Virus record (IMG/VR): IMGVR_UViG_3300020159_000858
Span: 1-27,570 of that record
Direction: 5' to 3' (one strand)
DNA: 27,570 nt
From: a virus
Made by a program: the position numbers and the translations under genes. The stretch's first letter is position 1, and each line of letters begins with the position of its first letter. The notes beneath the pieces were generated by a model that saw only the letters and a list, made by a program, of their open reading frames with translations, did no database searches and was not told the origin of the DNA. Positions 15,400 to 24,287 of the stretch are shown here, one piece after another.

Positions 15400-15987
15400 A
15401 TGACCATAGCATTTGTATTGGGCAATGGACAAAGCCGAGTCGGCGTAGATCTAGTGCAACTTCAGCAACTGGGACCCATCTACGGCTGCAATGGGCTGTA
15501 CAGAGACTGGCAACCTGACTGCTTGGTGGCCACAGATCGTCCTATTGCTGAAGCTATACAACGCTCAGGATACAGCAAAAAACACAGATTTTACACCCGC
15601 AGACCCTTGCCTGATATGGGAGCCCAAGTTGTTCCTAGAAAATATCACGGCAACAGTTCTGGACCCATAGCCTGCGCTATTGCTGCTTTAGACGGGCACG
15701 ATCGCATTTATCTGTTGGGGTATGACATGGGACCTAGCCCGGCTATGAGATTCAACAATGTGTATGCTGGTACCGAATTTTACAAAAGTCCAGATGCAGC
15801 ACCCACATACACAGGAAATTGGATACGACAATTGGTCTCTGTAGCTCAAGATTTTTCTAAAACTCAATTTATCCGTGTTTGCGGACCCACTAGCGCCGAA
15901 GTCAAAGAGTTTAAAAATATTGGAAATTTTGATCACATAGACATCAAACTGTTCTGTCATCGGCTGGACTCCAACCACGGGCTATAG
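15400..15987 (+). CDS. DUF115/sialyltransferase-like glycan enzyme
   Basis: This 195-residue protein starts with FVLGNGQSRVGVDLVQLQQL (residues 5-24), then IYGCNGLYRDWQPDCLVATD (about 28-47) and HDRIYLLGYDMGPS (about 104-117). The G-N-G-x-S loop, the conserved GCNxLYRD and the PDxLVATD segment are shared by phage and bacterial proteins related to the DUF115 (motility accessory factor) and CST-type sialyltransferase families, which use nucleotide-activated sugars. It is shorter than most GT42 enzymes, so the link is by motif only. Its ATG directly follows a T tract, and its Shine-Dalgarno lies inside the terminator stem. It sits between two structural genes, fitting a role in decorating one of them or the host surface. 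Confidence 0.55.
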   Translation: MTIAFVLGNGQSRVGVDLVQLQQLGPIYGCNGLYRDWQPDCLVATDRPIAEAIQRSGYSKKHRFYTRRPLPDMGAQVVPRKYHGNSSGPIACAIAALDGHDRIYLLGYDMGPSPAMRFNNVYAGTEFYKSPDAAPTYTGNWIRQLVSVAQDFSKTQFIRVCGPTSAEVKEFKNIGNFDHIDIKLFCHRLDSNHGL

Positions 15988-16006
15988 GCTCGAAACGACT
16001 TTGATA

Positions 16007-16035
16007 AGAGTCTGGTAAATACAATCAGAGACTCT
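16007..16035 (+). other. Inverted repeat enclosing a late promoter motif
   Basis: AGAGTCT (16007-16013) and AGACTCT (16029-16035) form a 7-bp inverted repeat around GGTAAATACAATCAG, ending 4 bases before the ATG at 16040. It could be an operator-like site or an mRNA hairpin. Confidence 0.4.
16014..16021 (+). promoter_or_regulatory. Putative late promoter motif (GGTAAATA) for the collagen-like fibre
   Basis: GGTAAATACAATCA (16014-16027) matches the 14-mer before the 8165 fibre gene at 13 of 14 positions. The ATG at 16040 has no strong Shine-Dalgarno. Confidence 0.45.
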
Positions 16036-16039
16036 ACAA

Positions 16040-19000
16040 ATGACACAATACACCATTGACATCGGCGCGACACCAGATGACGGACAAGGTGATCCGTTAC
16101 GTACCGCGTTTGACTATACCAATTTAAACTTTGATCAGATTTTTGCAGCTGGTCCAGTGTTGAGTAATGTGGCCATTGCCAACAACACTATTCAAACCAT
16201 AAACAGCAATGGTAATCTGATACTAGCACCCAACGGAATTGGCAAAATACAAGCCAACGCCGCAGTGGTTCCCGGCTTGGATAATGTATATAATCTAGGT
16301 AGTCCAAGTCAACGGTTTAATTCAATCTATGTGGGCACCGGCGGACTAAACATAACTGATATTTTTGTTTCTGGTAATGTCTCGGCTAACAATATCAATT
16401 CTACTGGCATTGTGTCATCTGCTGGTAATGTAGTCAGCGGTGCTACTGTGTCGGGTACCACTTTATTAGTATCCAGTGCCACAGCCACAGGAAATATTAC
16501 TGCTAGTTATTTTATTGGTAACGGTAGTCAACTCACCGATACCCCACCAGGTGTACAAGGTATCCAAGGGGTACAGGGCACACAAGGTATCCAAGGAGTT
16601 ACAGGTGCTCAGGGCATCTATGGTACACAAGGCGTTCAAGGTGTTCAAGGAACAACAGGTACACAAGGCATCCAAGGAGTTACAGGTGCTCAGGGTATCT
16701 ATGGCACACAAGGCGTTCAAGGCGTTCAAGGAACAACAGGTACACAAGGCATCCAAGGCGTTCAAGGAACAACAGGTACACAAGGCATCCAAGGCGTTCA
16801 AGGAACAACAGGTACACAAGGTATCCAAGGCGTTCAAGGAACAACAGGTACACAAGGCATCCAAGGAGTTCAGGGCACACAAGGTACACAAGGCATCCAG
16901 GGTGAAACAGGTACACAAGGCACTCAAGGAGTTCAAGGTGAAACAGGTACACAAGGTAGCCAAGGTGAAACAGGTACGCAAGGTATCCAAGGCGAAATAG
17001 GCACACAAGGCGTCCAGGGTGAAATAGGCACACAAGGCATCCAGGGCGAAATAGGCACACAAGGCGTCCAAGGTGAAACAGGTACCCAAGGCATCCAAGG
17101 TGAAATTGGTACGCAAGGAGTTCAGGGCGTCCAGGGCGAAATAGGCACACAAGGCGTTCAAGGTGAAATTGGTACACAAGGCATTCAAGGCGTCCTTGGA
17201 GCACAGGGAGTTCAAGGTGTTCAAGGTGCTATTGGCACACAAGGAGTCCAAGGCGTACAAGGAGTCCAAGGCATACAAGGGTTACAAGGACTTGGAGATC
17301 GATACGAAACAACTAGTAGCACCAGTCTGACAATCAGCAATGCAACCAAGAGTCTAACTGTTAGCACAGGGTTAAATTACAGTGCTGGACAAAATACAAT
17401 TATTGCATATGATGGATCCAACTATATGCAAGGCAACACTGTGTCTTACGATGCGGGCACCGGTGCATTGGTTGTAGATGTTACTGTATCAGTTGGTGGC
17501 CCGGGCCCGTATTCTAGTTGGCAAGTAAATCTTTCAGGCGTTGAAGGACCTGCAGGAGCACAAGGTATCCAAGGCACACAAGGAGTTCAAGGCACACAAG
17601 GAGTTCAAGGCACACAAGGTGTACAGGGAGAAATTGGAGCACAAGGTGTTCAGGGTGAAATTGGAGCACAAGGTGTTCAGGGTGAAATTGGAGCACAAGG
17701 CATCCAAGGAACACAAGGCATCCAAGGTGAAATAGGTACACAAGGCATCCAGGGTGAAATTGGAGCACAAGGTATCCAAGGCGAAATAGGCGCCCAAGGT
17801 ATCCAAGGTGAAATTGGAGCACAAGGTGTTCAGGGTGAAATTGGAGCACAAGGTATCCAAGGCGAAATAGGCGCCCAAGGCATACAAGGTGAAATAGGCA
17901 CACAAGGTATCCAAGGCGAAATAGGCGCCCAAGGTATCCAAGGTGAAATAGGCACCCAAGGTATCCAAGGCGAAATAGGTACACAAGGCATACAAGGTGA
18001 AATAGGCACACAAGGTATCCAAGGCGAAATAGGTACACAAGGTATCCAAGGCGAAATAGGCACACAAGGTATCCAAGGTGAAATAGGCGCCCAAGGCATA
18101 CAAGGTGAAATAGGCACACAAGGCACAACAGGTACACAAGGCACACAAGGAGTTCAAGGTGGAATTGGTGGGCAAGGAGTCATTGGGTCTCAGGGAGTAC
18201 AAGGTACTCAGGGCATCCAGGGTATACTGGGCACTCAAGGTGTTCAAGGTATGCAAGGCGTTCAAGGTACAACGGGCATACAAGGTGAAACAGGTACACA
18301 AGGCATCCAAGGTGAAATAGGCACCCAAGGCATACAAGGCGAAATAGGTACACAAGGCATACAAGGCGAAATTGGTACACAAGGCGTTCAAGGAGAAATA
18401 GGCACCCAAGGTATCCAAGGTGAAACAGGTACACAAGGTATCCAAGGTGAAATTGGAGCACAAGGCGTTCAAGGAGAAATAGGCACCCAAGGTATCCAAG
18501 GTGAAACAGGTACACAAGGTATCCAAGGTGAAATTGGAGCACAAGGCATACAAGGAGAAATAGGCACCCAAGGTATCCAAGGCGAAATAGGCACCCAAGG
18601 CATCCAAGGTGAAATAGGCACACAAGGTATCCAAGGTGAAATAGGCACCCAAGGTATACAAGGTATTGTTGGCCCTGGTAATATCATAAACGCCACTGAT
18701 AATACCAGTACCACCACACTGTATCCTGTGATGGTTGGTGCTGCTGGCAGCGGGCAAGTGGCCAATGTCACTACCGGCGGATTTGTATTCAATGCAGCAA
18801 CCAACACATTGTCCGTAACAAGCAATGTCACCGCCAACAACGGCATGTTTACCACAATTGTAAACACAGCCAGCTTCACTGGCGGATTAGTAAGTGTCAC
18901 AGGCAATGTCACAGCTAATAATGTTTTAGCAACCACGATCAGCAACGCAGCCAGCTTCACTGGCGGACTTGTATCAGTTACAGGCAATGTCACTGCTAAT

Positions 19001-21628
19001 AATGGCATGTTTACCACGATTGTAAATACAGCCAGCTTTACTGGAACCATCGTATCAGTCACAGGCAATGCCACTGCTGGCAATGTCAACACCAATAGAG
19101 TTGTAGGCACTGCTCTTGCACTTTCCAGCACCGGCAATCTAAATCTAAACGCTGTTGGCGGAAATGTAGTTTTGAGTGCCAACACATACATCAACAATCT
19201 TGCCAGTCCTGCACAGAATGCAGATGCAGCAACCAAAGAGTATGTTGATAACATTGCCACAACCGGTATTACCTTCCACGAACAAGTTTATGCAGCCACA
19301 GTGACCACACTGGAGGTAGCTACCAGTGGTAACATAACTTATACACAACCCAACGGCGCAGGTAACGGCGTAGGTGCCACACTTACCACAACAGGCACAT
19401 ACAATCTCATCGATACTGCCAACATCCAGACTGTGGGTAGACGAGTATTGGTTCAAAATCAAGCCAATGCTGTTCAAAACGGTATCTATACCTATGCCAA
19501 CACCACCGCTATCGTTCGCTCCACAGATGCTGATGAATACGGAGCAAACAGCACAGTATCAATTAGTATCAACGACTACTTCTTTGTATCCAATGGTAAT
19601 GTCAATGCCGGTGCTGCGTTCATCGTAAATGCCCCTGCAGGAACAATCACATTTGGTACCAGCAACATCACTTTTGCTCAGTTCAGCAGCAGCCAAGTTT
19701 ACACAGCCAATACCGCTGCTGGTCTGACTTTGGTAGGAACTGTATTCAGCACCAAGGTTGACAGCACCACCACTGCATTTGATGCAGGTGGTAATATAAT
19801 CGTCAAGGCCAGTGCTAATCTAACCACACCCAACATTGGTGCTGCCACAGGTACATCATTAAGTGTCACAGGTAACATCTCAGCAACCGGCGGCACATTT
19901 GGATCAGGCAATATTAGCACAACTGGTAATGTTCAAGCTGGCTTCTTTGTTGGTGCTGTAGCAGCAACTACGGTCAGTGCATCGGGTAATGTCACTGCTA
20001 ACAATGGCATGTTTACTAACATTGTGAACGTGGCAAGTCACACAGGTACATTGGTAAGTGTAACAGGCAATATCACTGCTGCTGGAGCCACACTTGGTGC
20101 GGGCAATCTTTCCACCACTGGTAACATCAGTGCTGGTTATTACTTTGGTAACGGAGCATTGCTCACAGGTATAATCACTTCTGTCAGCAACATCAACAAC
20201 GGCACAAGTAATATCACAGTGGTCAGTTCGGGAGGTAATATTGCTGTGGGCATTGGCGGAACCAGCAATGTGGCTGTGTTTGCTACCACAGGTGAATATG
20301 TCACTGGATTGATCAGTGCTACAGGCAATGTGATTGCCGCTGGTGTAGCTGCATCGGGCAACATATCAGCTACCGGCAATGTCCAAGGTGGTAACGGTGT
20401 ATTCACCACCATAGTGAGTGCAGCAAGTCACACAGGTACATTGGTAAGTGTCACAGGCAATATAACAGCCAACAATGGCCAGTTTACTACGATAGTAAAC
20501 ACTGCCAGTTTCACTGGTGGATTAGTAAGTGTGACTGGTAATGTTACTGCCGGCAATGTAAACACCACAGTGGTCACCGGTGCCACAATGACTATCAGCA
20601 CTAATGCCGGCAATGCTAATATTGTATTCACACCAAATGGAACAGGCAATGTGAACACCGGTGCCAACATAAGCGTTACCGGTAATGTCAGAGCAGCTGG
20701 ATATACCTATGCTAACGGTGTGGCCGTAGCAGGATCTGGTGCTCAAGGTACAACAGGTACCCAGGGTATTACTGGAGCACAAGGTATTACCGGAACACAA
20801 GGTGCTGTAGGTACCCAAGGCGCTGTGGGCACCCAAGGTACAACTGGTGCACAAGGCGCAACTGGTGCACAAGGCGCAACAGGCGCAGGTGGCGGCACAG
20901 GAGCACAAGGCATAACCGGAACACAAGGCGTGCAAGGTCGTCAAGGCATAACAGGCGCACAAGGTGCTGTAGGTACCCAAGGCACAACCGGAGCACAAGG
21001 CATAACAGGCGCAGGTGGCGGCACAGGAGCACAAGGCGCAACAGGCGCAGGTGGCGGCACAGGAGCACAAGGCGCAACAGGCCCAAGCACTGCTATAAAT
21101 GCCACCAATGTTACAACTGGAACATTTTATCCTGTGATGGTGGCTGCTACTGGTAGCAATCAAACTCCGTCGGCAAACACAACCGCCTTGTCTTTTAACG
21201 CAGCCACAGGACGACTAACTACTACCTCCACCAACGCACTATATGCTGACTTGGCTGAAATGTATGCAGCTGATTCACCATACAATCCAGGAACAGTGTT
21301 GGTATTTGGTGGCAATCAAGAAGTCACTATAAGCACCACAAGCCATGATAATAAAGTAGCAGGTGTGGTATCTACTATACCTGCACACGTTATGAATTCT
21401 GGACTACAAGGAGAGTTTACTATAGAATTGGCATTGGTAGGCCGTGTTCCTGTAAGCGTGATTGGCAACATCTCTGCAGGTGATCGAGTTGTTACAAGCA
21501 ATCGAGCAGGTGTGGCAGAAGCTTTGGATATGGCGCTCTATCAACCAGGTGTGATAATTGGTAAAGCCTTGCAAAGCTACACAGGCAACGGTATTGGCGT
21601 GATTGAAGTGGTGGTGGGCAGATTATAA
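16040..21628 (+). CDS. Giant collagen-like fibre protein
   Basis: This 1862-residue protein probably forms a long trimeric virion fibre. Residues 1-170 are an N-terminal beta-domain (attachment), including [16 protein letters not shown]. Three unbroken Gly-X-Y blocks follow: residues 171-419 (83 triplets), 503-877 (125) and 1567-1680 (38). Between blocks 1 and 2 lies an insert of about 83 residues ([14 protein letters not shown] onward). Between blocks 2 and 3 lie 27-residue repeats ([20 protein letters not shown] type) and a tail-fibre module with AATKEYVD and [19 protein letters not shown] (about 1130-1160). The last 130 residues (from [20 protein letters not shown]) resemble a C-terminal domain of marine phage fibres. 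The collagen triplets have virtually no proline or lysine. Neighbouring sugar and side-chain enzymes may modify it. Confidence 0.9.
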   Translation: MTQYTIDIGATPDDGQGDPLRTAFDYTNLNFDQIFAAGPVLSNVAIANNTIQTINSNGNLILAPNGIGKIQANAAVVPGLDNVYNLGSPSQRFNSIYVGTGGLNITDIFVSGNVSANNINSTGIVSSAGNVVSGATVSGTTLLVSSATATGNITASYFIGNGSQLTDTPPGVQGIQGVQGTQGIQGVTGAQGIYGTQGVQGVQGTTGTQGIQGVTGAQGIYGTQGVQGVQGTTGTQGIQGVQGTTGTQGIQGVQGTTGTQGIQGVQGTTGTQGIQGVQGTQGTQGIQGETGTQGTQGVQGETGTQGSQGETGTQGIQGEIGTQGVQGEIGTQGIQGEIGTQGVQGETGTQGIQGEIGTQGVQGVQGEIGTQGVQGEIGTQGIQGVLGAQGVQGVQGAIGTQGVQGVQGVQGIQGLQGLGDRYETTSSTSLTISNATKSLTVSTGLNYSAGQNTIIAYDGSNYMQGNTVSYDAGTGALVVDVTVSVGGPGPYSSWQVNLSGVEGPAGAQGIQGTQGVQGTQGVQGTQGVQGEIGAQGVQGEIGAQGVQGEIGAQGIQGTQGIQGEIGTQGIQGEIGAQGIQGEIGAQGIQGEIGAQGVQGEIGAQGIQGEIGAQGIQGEIGTQGIQGEIGAQGIQGEIGTQGIQGEIGTQGIQGEIGTQGIQGEIGTQGIQGEIGTQGIQGEIGAQGIQGEIGTQGTTGTQGTQGVQGGIGGQGVIGSQGVQGTQGIQGILGTQGVQGMQGVQGTTGIQGETGTQGIQGEIGTQGIQGEIGTQGIQGEIGTQGVQGEIGTQGIQGETGTQGIQGEIGAQGVQGEIGTQGIQGETGTQGIQGEIGAQGIQGEIGTQGIQGEIGTQGIQGEIGTQGIQGEIGTQGIQGIVGPGNIINATDNTSTTTLYPVMVGAAGSGQVANVTTGGFVFNAATNTLSVTSNVTANNGMFTTIVNTASFTGGLVSVTGNVTANNVLATTISNAASFTGGLVSVTGNVTANNGMFTTIVNTASFTGTIVSVTGNATAGNVNTNRVVGTALALSSTGNLNLNAVGGNVVLSANTYINNLASPAQNADAATKEYVDNIATTGITFHEQVYAATVTTLEVATSGNITYTQPNGAGNGVGATLTTTGTYNLIDTANIQTVGRRVLVQNQANAVQNGIYTYANTTAIVRSTDADEYGANSTVSISINDYFFVSNGNVNAGAAFIVNAPAGTITFGTSNITFAQFSSSQVYTANTAAGLTLVGTVFSTKVDSTTTAFDAGGNIIVKASANLTTPNIGAATGTSLSVTGNISATGGTFGSGNISTTGNVQAGFFVGAVAATTVSASGNVTANNGMFTNIVNVASHTGTLVSVTGNITAAGATLGAGNLSTTGNISAGYYFGNGALLTGIITSVSNINNGTSNITVVSSGGNIAVGIGGTSNVAVFATTGEYVTGLISATGNVIAAGVAASGNISATGNVQGGNGVFTTIVSAASHTGTLVSVTGNITANNGQFTTIVNTASFTGGLVSVTGNVTAGNVNTTVVTGATMTISTNAGNANIVFTPNGTGNVNTGANISVTGNVRAAGYTYANGVAVAGSGAQGTTGTQGITGAQGITGTQGAVGTQGAVGTQGTTGAQGATGAQGATGAGGGTGAQGITGTQGVQGRQGITGAQGAVGTQGTTGAQGITGAGGGTGAQGATGAGGGTGAQGATGPSTAINATNVTTGTFYPVMVAATGSNQTPSANTTALSFNAATGRLTTTSTNALYADLAEMYAADSPYNPGTVLVFGGNQEVTISTTSHDNKVAGVVSTIPAHVMNSGLQGEFTIELALVGRVPVSVIGNISAGDRVVTSNRAGVAEALDMALYQPGVIIGKALQSYTGNGIGVIEVVVGRL
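16550..17296 (+). repeat. Collagen-like block 1, 83 Gly-X-Y triplets
   Basis: Unbroken in-frame 9-base periodicity (triplets [15 protein letters not shown] and others) with larger 36-base and 27-base units. No proline or lysine within the block. Confidence 0.95.
17546..18670 (+). repeat. Collagen-like block 2, 125 Gly-X-Y triplets
   Basis: Mainly 27-base units encoding GEIGTQGIQ or GEIGAQGIQ; unbroken from GPA (residue 503) to GIV (residue 877). Proline occurs only in the first triplet. Confidence 0.95.
18827..19069 (+). repeat. Three tandem 81-bp coding repeats
   Basis: Copies start at 18827, 18908 and 18989 with exact 81-base spacing, each encoding 27 residues like [20 protein letters not shown]. 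Further copies occur at 19991-20071 and, as a pair, at 20381-20542. Confidence 0.85.
20381..20542 (+). repeat. Two further tandem 81-bp repeats
   Basis: Units at 20381 and 20462 match the 18827-19069 family; the unit at 19991-20071 is a sixth, single copy. All are in frame. Confidence 0.75.
20738..21079 (+). repeat. Collagen-like block 3, 38 Gly-X-Y triplets
   Basis: Unbroken triplets of different flavour from blocks 1 and 2 (GAQ, GAT, GIT, GTT, GAV and a recurring GAGGGT pair), with no Glu; one Arg at GRQ. Confidence 0.9.
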
Positions 21629-21635
21629 TTTGGTC

Positions 21636-21650
21636 TGCCGTGGCACGGCA
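21636..21650 (+). other. Palindromic hairpin between fibre and fusion genes
   Basis: TGCCGTG-G-CACGGCA is a perfect palindrome with one central base. CATAAATG (21649-21656) overlaps its end and precedes the ATG at 21662. There is no T run, so it is not a standard terminator. Confidence 0.45.
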
Positions 21651-21656
21651 TAAATG
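21649..21656 (+). promoter_or_regulatory. Weak late-promoter-like motif (CATAAATG)
   Basis: One mismatch to NATAAATA; 5 bases before the ATG at 21662. The same 8-mer also occurs inside the 8165 gene near 9944, so specificity is poor. Confidence 0.2.
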
Positions 21657-21661
21657 TTAGT

Positions 21662-24286
21662 ATGACATTAAGCCAACAAATCTATCAAAATGGTCTGACC
21701 AAACCTGTGATCGCAGCAGGCGGCACTATACATCCGTTGATAATACCCGCAGAACTTACCAACGGAACTGGGTTAATGAATCCCAGCATCTTCATCGACG
21801 GCGATCGAATCCTAGTAAATCTGCGTCATGTGAACTACACACTTTGGCACAGTGAAAACAAAAAATTTGAACACAGATACGGCCCCTTGCAATATTTGCA
21901 CCCAGAAAACGATCACCATCTCCGAACTTGGAATTACTTGCTCACGATGAATTCGGATATGACCATAGCTACCACACAGGCTATAGACACATCCGCTCAT
22001 GATGTAGACCCAATCTGGACATTTGTGGGCCTAGAAGATGCCAGGATCCAACGCTGGAATGGTAGACTTTGGATCACCGGCGTGCGTAGAGATACTACCA
22101 CAAACGGTCAAGGACGCATGGAACTCAGTGAGATTTCAATAACCGATACTGGTGTGCGAGAGATCCTGCGTAAACGCATCCCTGCTCCGGGTGCTGATGA
22201 TACCTACTGCGAAAAAAACTGGATGCCTGTGCTGGATCAACCCTACACTTATGTAAAATGGGCCAATCCTACAGAAGTGGTTCGTTACGATCTTGACACC
22301 GGCACTACCACCATTATACATCTTGATCCAACTCAAATCATACCCGGTGTTCCAGATTTCCGTGGAGGTAGCCAAGTGATACCTTACGGCGACAACTATA
22401 TAGCCTTGATACACGAAGTCAATTTGTTCAAGAGCGAAGCTGGCGAAAAAGACGCTACCTACAAACATAGATTCCTAATGTGGGATAAGAATTGGAACAT
22501 GTTGGCCTACACGGATGCATTCAGTTTCATGAAAGCAGACATTGAATTCTGTACCGGTGCTGCTTGGTACAACAACGAATTACTGCTGACATTTGGATTC
22601 CAAGACAACGCTGCATTCATATTAAAGATGCCACGAGCATGTGTGGATCAATTTATGGCTGAGGCTAACAGTATTCCTCGAGTTCCTACTATGACCACAC
22701 TGGATGGTGTTGAACACGAGTTTGACTGGGGAGTGGCAGCTAACAACAAATGGTTCCATAGAACTATTATGCAAGAGATATTTGTGGATAATACATATCA
22801 ACGGTTCTTTGAAGTAAAACCCGGAGATGTGGTTGTAGATATTGGTGCCAGTGCTGGCCCATTTACATGGAGCATAGTAACAAAGCAACCCAGCAAAGTT
22901 ATCTGTCTCGAACCACACAAAAAACTCTACCCTACTTTGGTAAAAAATGTCAGCTATACCGGACTAGATGTTACCACTATAAACCGTGCCCTAGGGCATT
23001 CAGACGGATTGAACTATCTAGCAGGACTGTATGATGAAAACAAAGTGTCACACAGCGACGGCACTGATGGTATCGTGTTAGAGACTATCAAGTTTAGCAC
23101 ACTGGTACAACAACAGAAACTCACACACATAGACTTCCTCAAGATGGATTGTGAAGGCGGTGAATATGACTTCTTCACAGATGAAAATCGTGAATGGATA
23201 CACAACAATGTGCGTAAGATAGCTATGGAGATACATCTAGCCACTCCGGAGCAAAAAGAAAAATTCCGTAAATTCAGAGACACTTACTTGCGTGAATTTA
23301 CAAACTTCCATGCACTGAGTATTGACTATGTGGACATCAAATGGTCTGTGTTTGATGACTGGTTTGTTGATCATTACTCTGCTTTTATGTTGTACATCGA
23401 TAATCAGATAGCACCACGAGACAAGAAAAAATGGCAGCACTACCCCGCGCCCACACTTGAAATCACAACTATCATTCCTGAAAAAGGATGTGTGGTTGAT
23501 TGTGTGTTCTGCCCACAACGCACCCTGGAAGAAGTATACAAAGGCACCAGGATCTTGGCGTTGGATGACTACAAGAGCATGATCGACAAGGTGCCTACAG
23601 ATGTGCGTATCACTTTTGCTGGATTTACAGAGCCGTGGATGAACAAATACTGCACAGACATGGTTCTGTATGCACATGATCAAGGGCATCCTGTGAGCAT
23701 TTTTACCACAGGTGTGGGTGTGAGCATTGAAGATATGGAAGCCATAGTACATATACCATTTGCCGGCAACCCTAACGGCGGTTTCGTATTGCACTTGCCC
23801 GACGCAGAGATGTTGGCACGTCATCCCATCACTCCGGGTTATATCAAAACTCTGGAATGGTTCCGAGACAATCATCACAGAATAAAGAACTTTTCTAAAA
23901 TGAGTATGGGTGCCGAACTACATCCCAGTATCCGACACATTTTTGATTCAGCACCTAGTTATGCCATGTGGAGCAGAGCCGGCAACTTGTTCCGTGAAGC
24001 AGTGGCCAAACCACAACTGATCACACTACGTGATCGTTGGAACGCAATCACACACGAAGGACCAAAGACCTGTGGATGCGTAGAAGGATTGTATCACAAT
24101 GTGTTGCTGCCCAACGGAGATGTGAGTCTGTGCTGTATGGATTATGGCCTAGATCATATCATTGGAAACTTGCATGAACAGTCATATGAAGATGTGATTC
24201 CTCGAGATCAAACTTGCTTCACGCTGTGCAACTCTTGTGAAAATGCTACAGATCCTAAAGAAAAAGTCATAAACTTTGTAAAATAA
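21662..24286 (+). CDS. Beta-propeller / FkbM methyltransferase / radical SAM-SPASM fusion
   Basis: This 874-residue protein has three parts. Residues about 1-350 look like a five-bladed propeller of the glycosidase/phosphorylase type: GLEDARIQRWNGRLWITGVR (about 122-141), then EKNWMPV and a second PDFRGGSQVIPYGDNYIALI (about 228-247). Residues about 370-570 are an FkbM-type SAM methyltransferase with VVDIGASAGP (391-400) and FLKMDCEGGEYDF (Cys497). Residues about 595-874 are a radical SAM domain with Cys610, Cys614 and Cys617 in CX3CX2C spacing, and a SPASM-like tail with Cys804, 806, 824, 825, 852, 856 and 859. No signal peptide is seen. No good Shine-Dalgarno precedes the ATG. The next gene follows after one base. 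Substrate unknown; fibre or host glycan is inferred from context. Confidence 0.8.
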   Translation: MTLSQQIYQNGLTKPVIAAGGTIHPLIIPAELTNGTGLMNPSIFIDGDRILVNLRHVNYTLWHSENKKFEHRYGPLQYLHPENDHHLRTWNYLLTMNSDMTIATTQAIDTSAHDVDPIWTFVGLEDARIQRWNGRLWITGVRRDTTTNGQGRMELSEISITDTGVREILRKRIPAPGADDTYCEKNWMPVLDQPYTYVKWANPTEVVRYDLDTGTTTIIHLDPTQIIPGVPDFRGGSQVIPYGDNYIALIHEVNLFKSEAGEKDATYKHRFLMWDKNWNMLAYTDAFSFMKADIEFCTGAAWYNNELLLTFGFQDNAAFILKMPRACVDQFMAEANSIPRVPTMTTLDGVEHEFDWGVAANNKWFHRTIMQEIFVDNTYQRFFEVKPGDVVVDIGASAGPFTWSIVTKQPSKVICLEPHKKLYPTLVKNVSYTGLDVTTINRALGHSDGLNYLAGLYDENKVSHSDGTDGIVLETIKFSTLVQQQKLTHIDFLKMDCEGGEYDFFTDENREWIHNNVRKIAMEIHLATPEQKEKFRKFRDTYLREFTNFHALSIDYVDIKWSVFDDWFVDHYSAFMLYIDNQIAPRDKKKWQHYPAPTLEITTIIPEKGCVVDCVFCPQRTLEEVYKGTRILALDDYKSMIDKVPTDVRITFAGFTEPWMNKYCTDMVLYAHDQGHPVSIFTTGVGVSIEDMEAIVHIPFAGNPNGGFVLHLPDAEMLARHPITPGYIKTLEWFRDNHHRIKNFSKMSMGAELHPSIRHIFDSAPSYAMWSRAGNLFREAVAKPQLITLRDRWNAITHEGPKTCGCVEGLYHNVLLPNGDVSLCCMDYGLDHIIGNLHEQSYEDVIPRDQTCFTLCNSCENATDPKEKVINFVK

Positions 24287-24287
24287 C

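Noticed and set aside
16550-18670. Repeat array resembling CRISPR or a minisatellite
   Set aside because: Units are in frame, there are no unique spacers of constant length, and the array encodes collagen triplets.
16466-18757. Long minus-strand open frames across the collagen blocks
   Set aside because: They are the reverse reading of 9-base Gly-X-Y repeats, giving artificial low-complexity Leu/Cys/Ala proteins with no start context.
16550-21079. Prolyl or lysyl hydroxylation of the collagen blocks by the 2OG oxygenase
   Set aside because: The triplets contain essentially no proline and no lysine, so this attractive parallel with mimivirus collagen does not hold.
21636-21650. Terminator after the collagen fibre gene
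   Set aside because: The palindrome has no following T run and is short; the downstream genes may be read from the fibre transcript.
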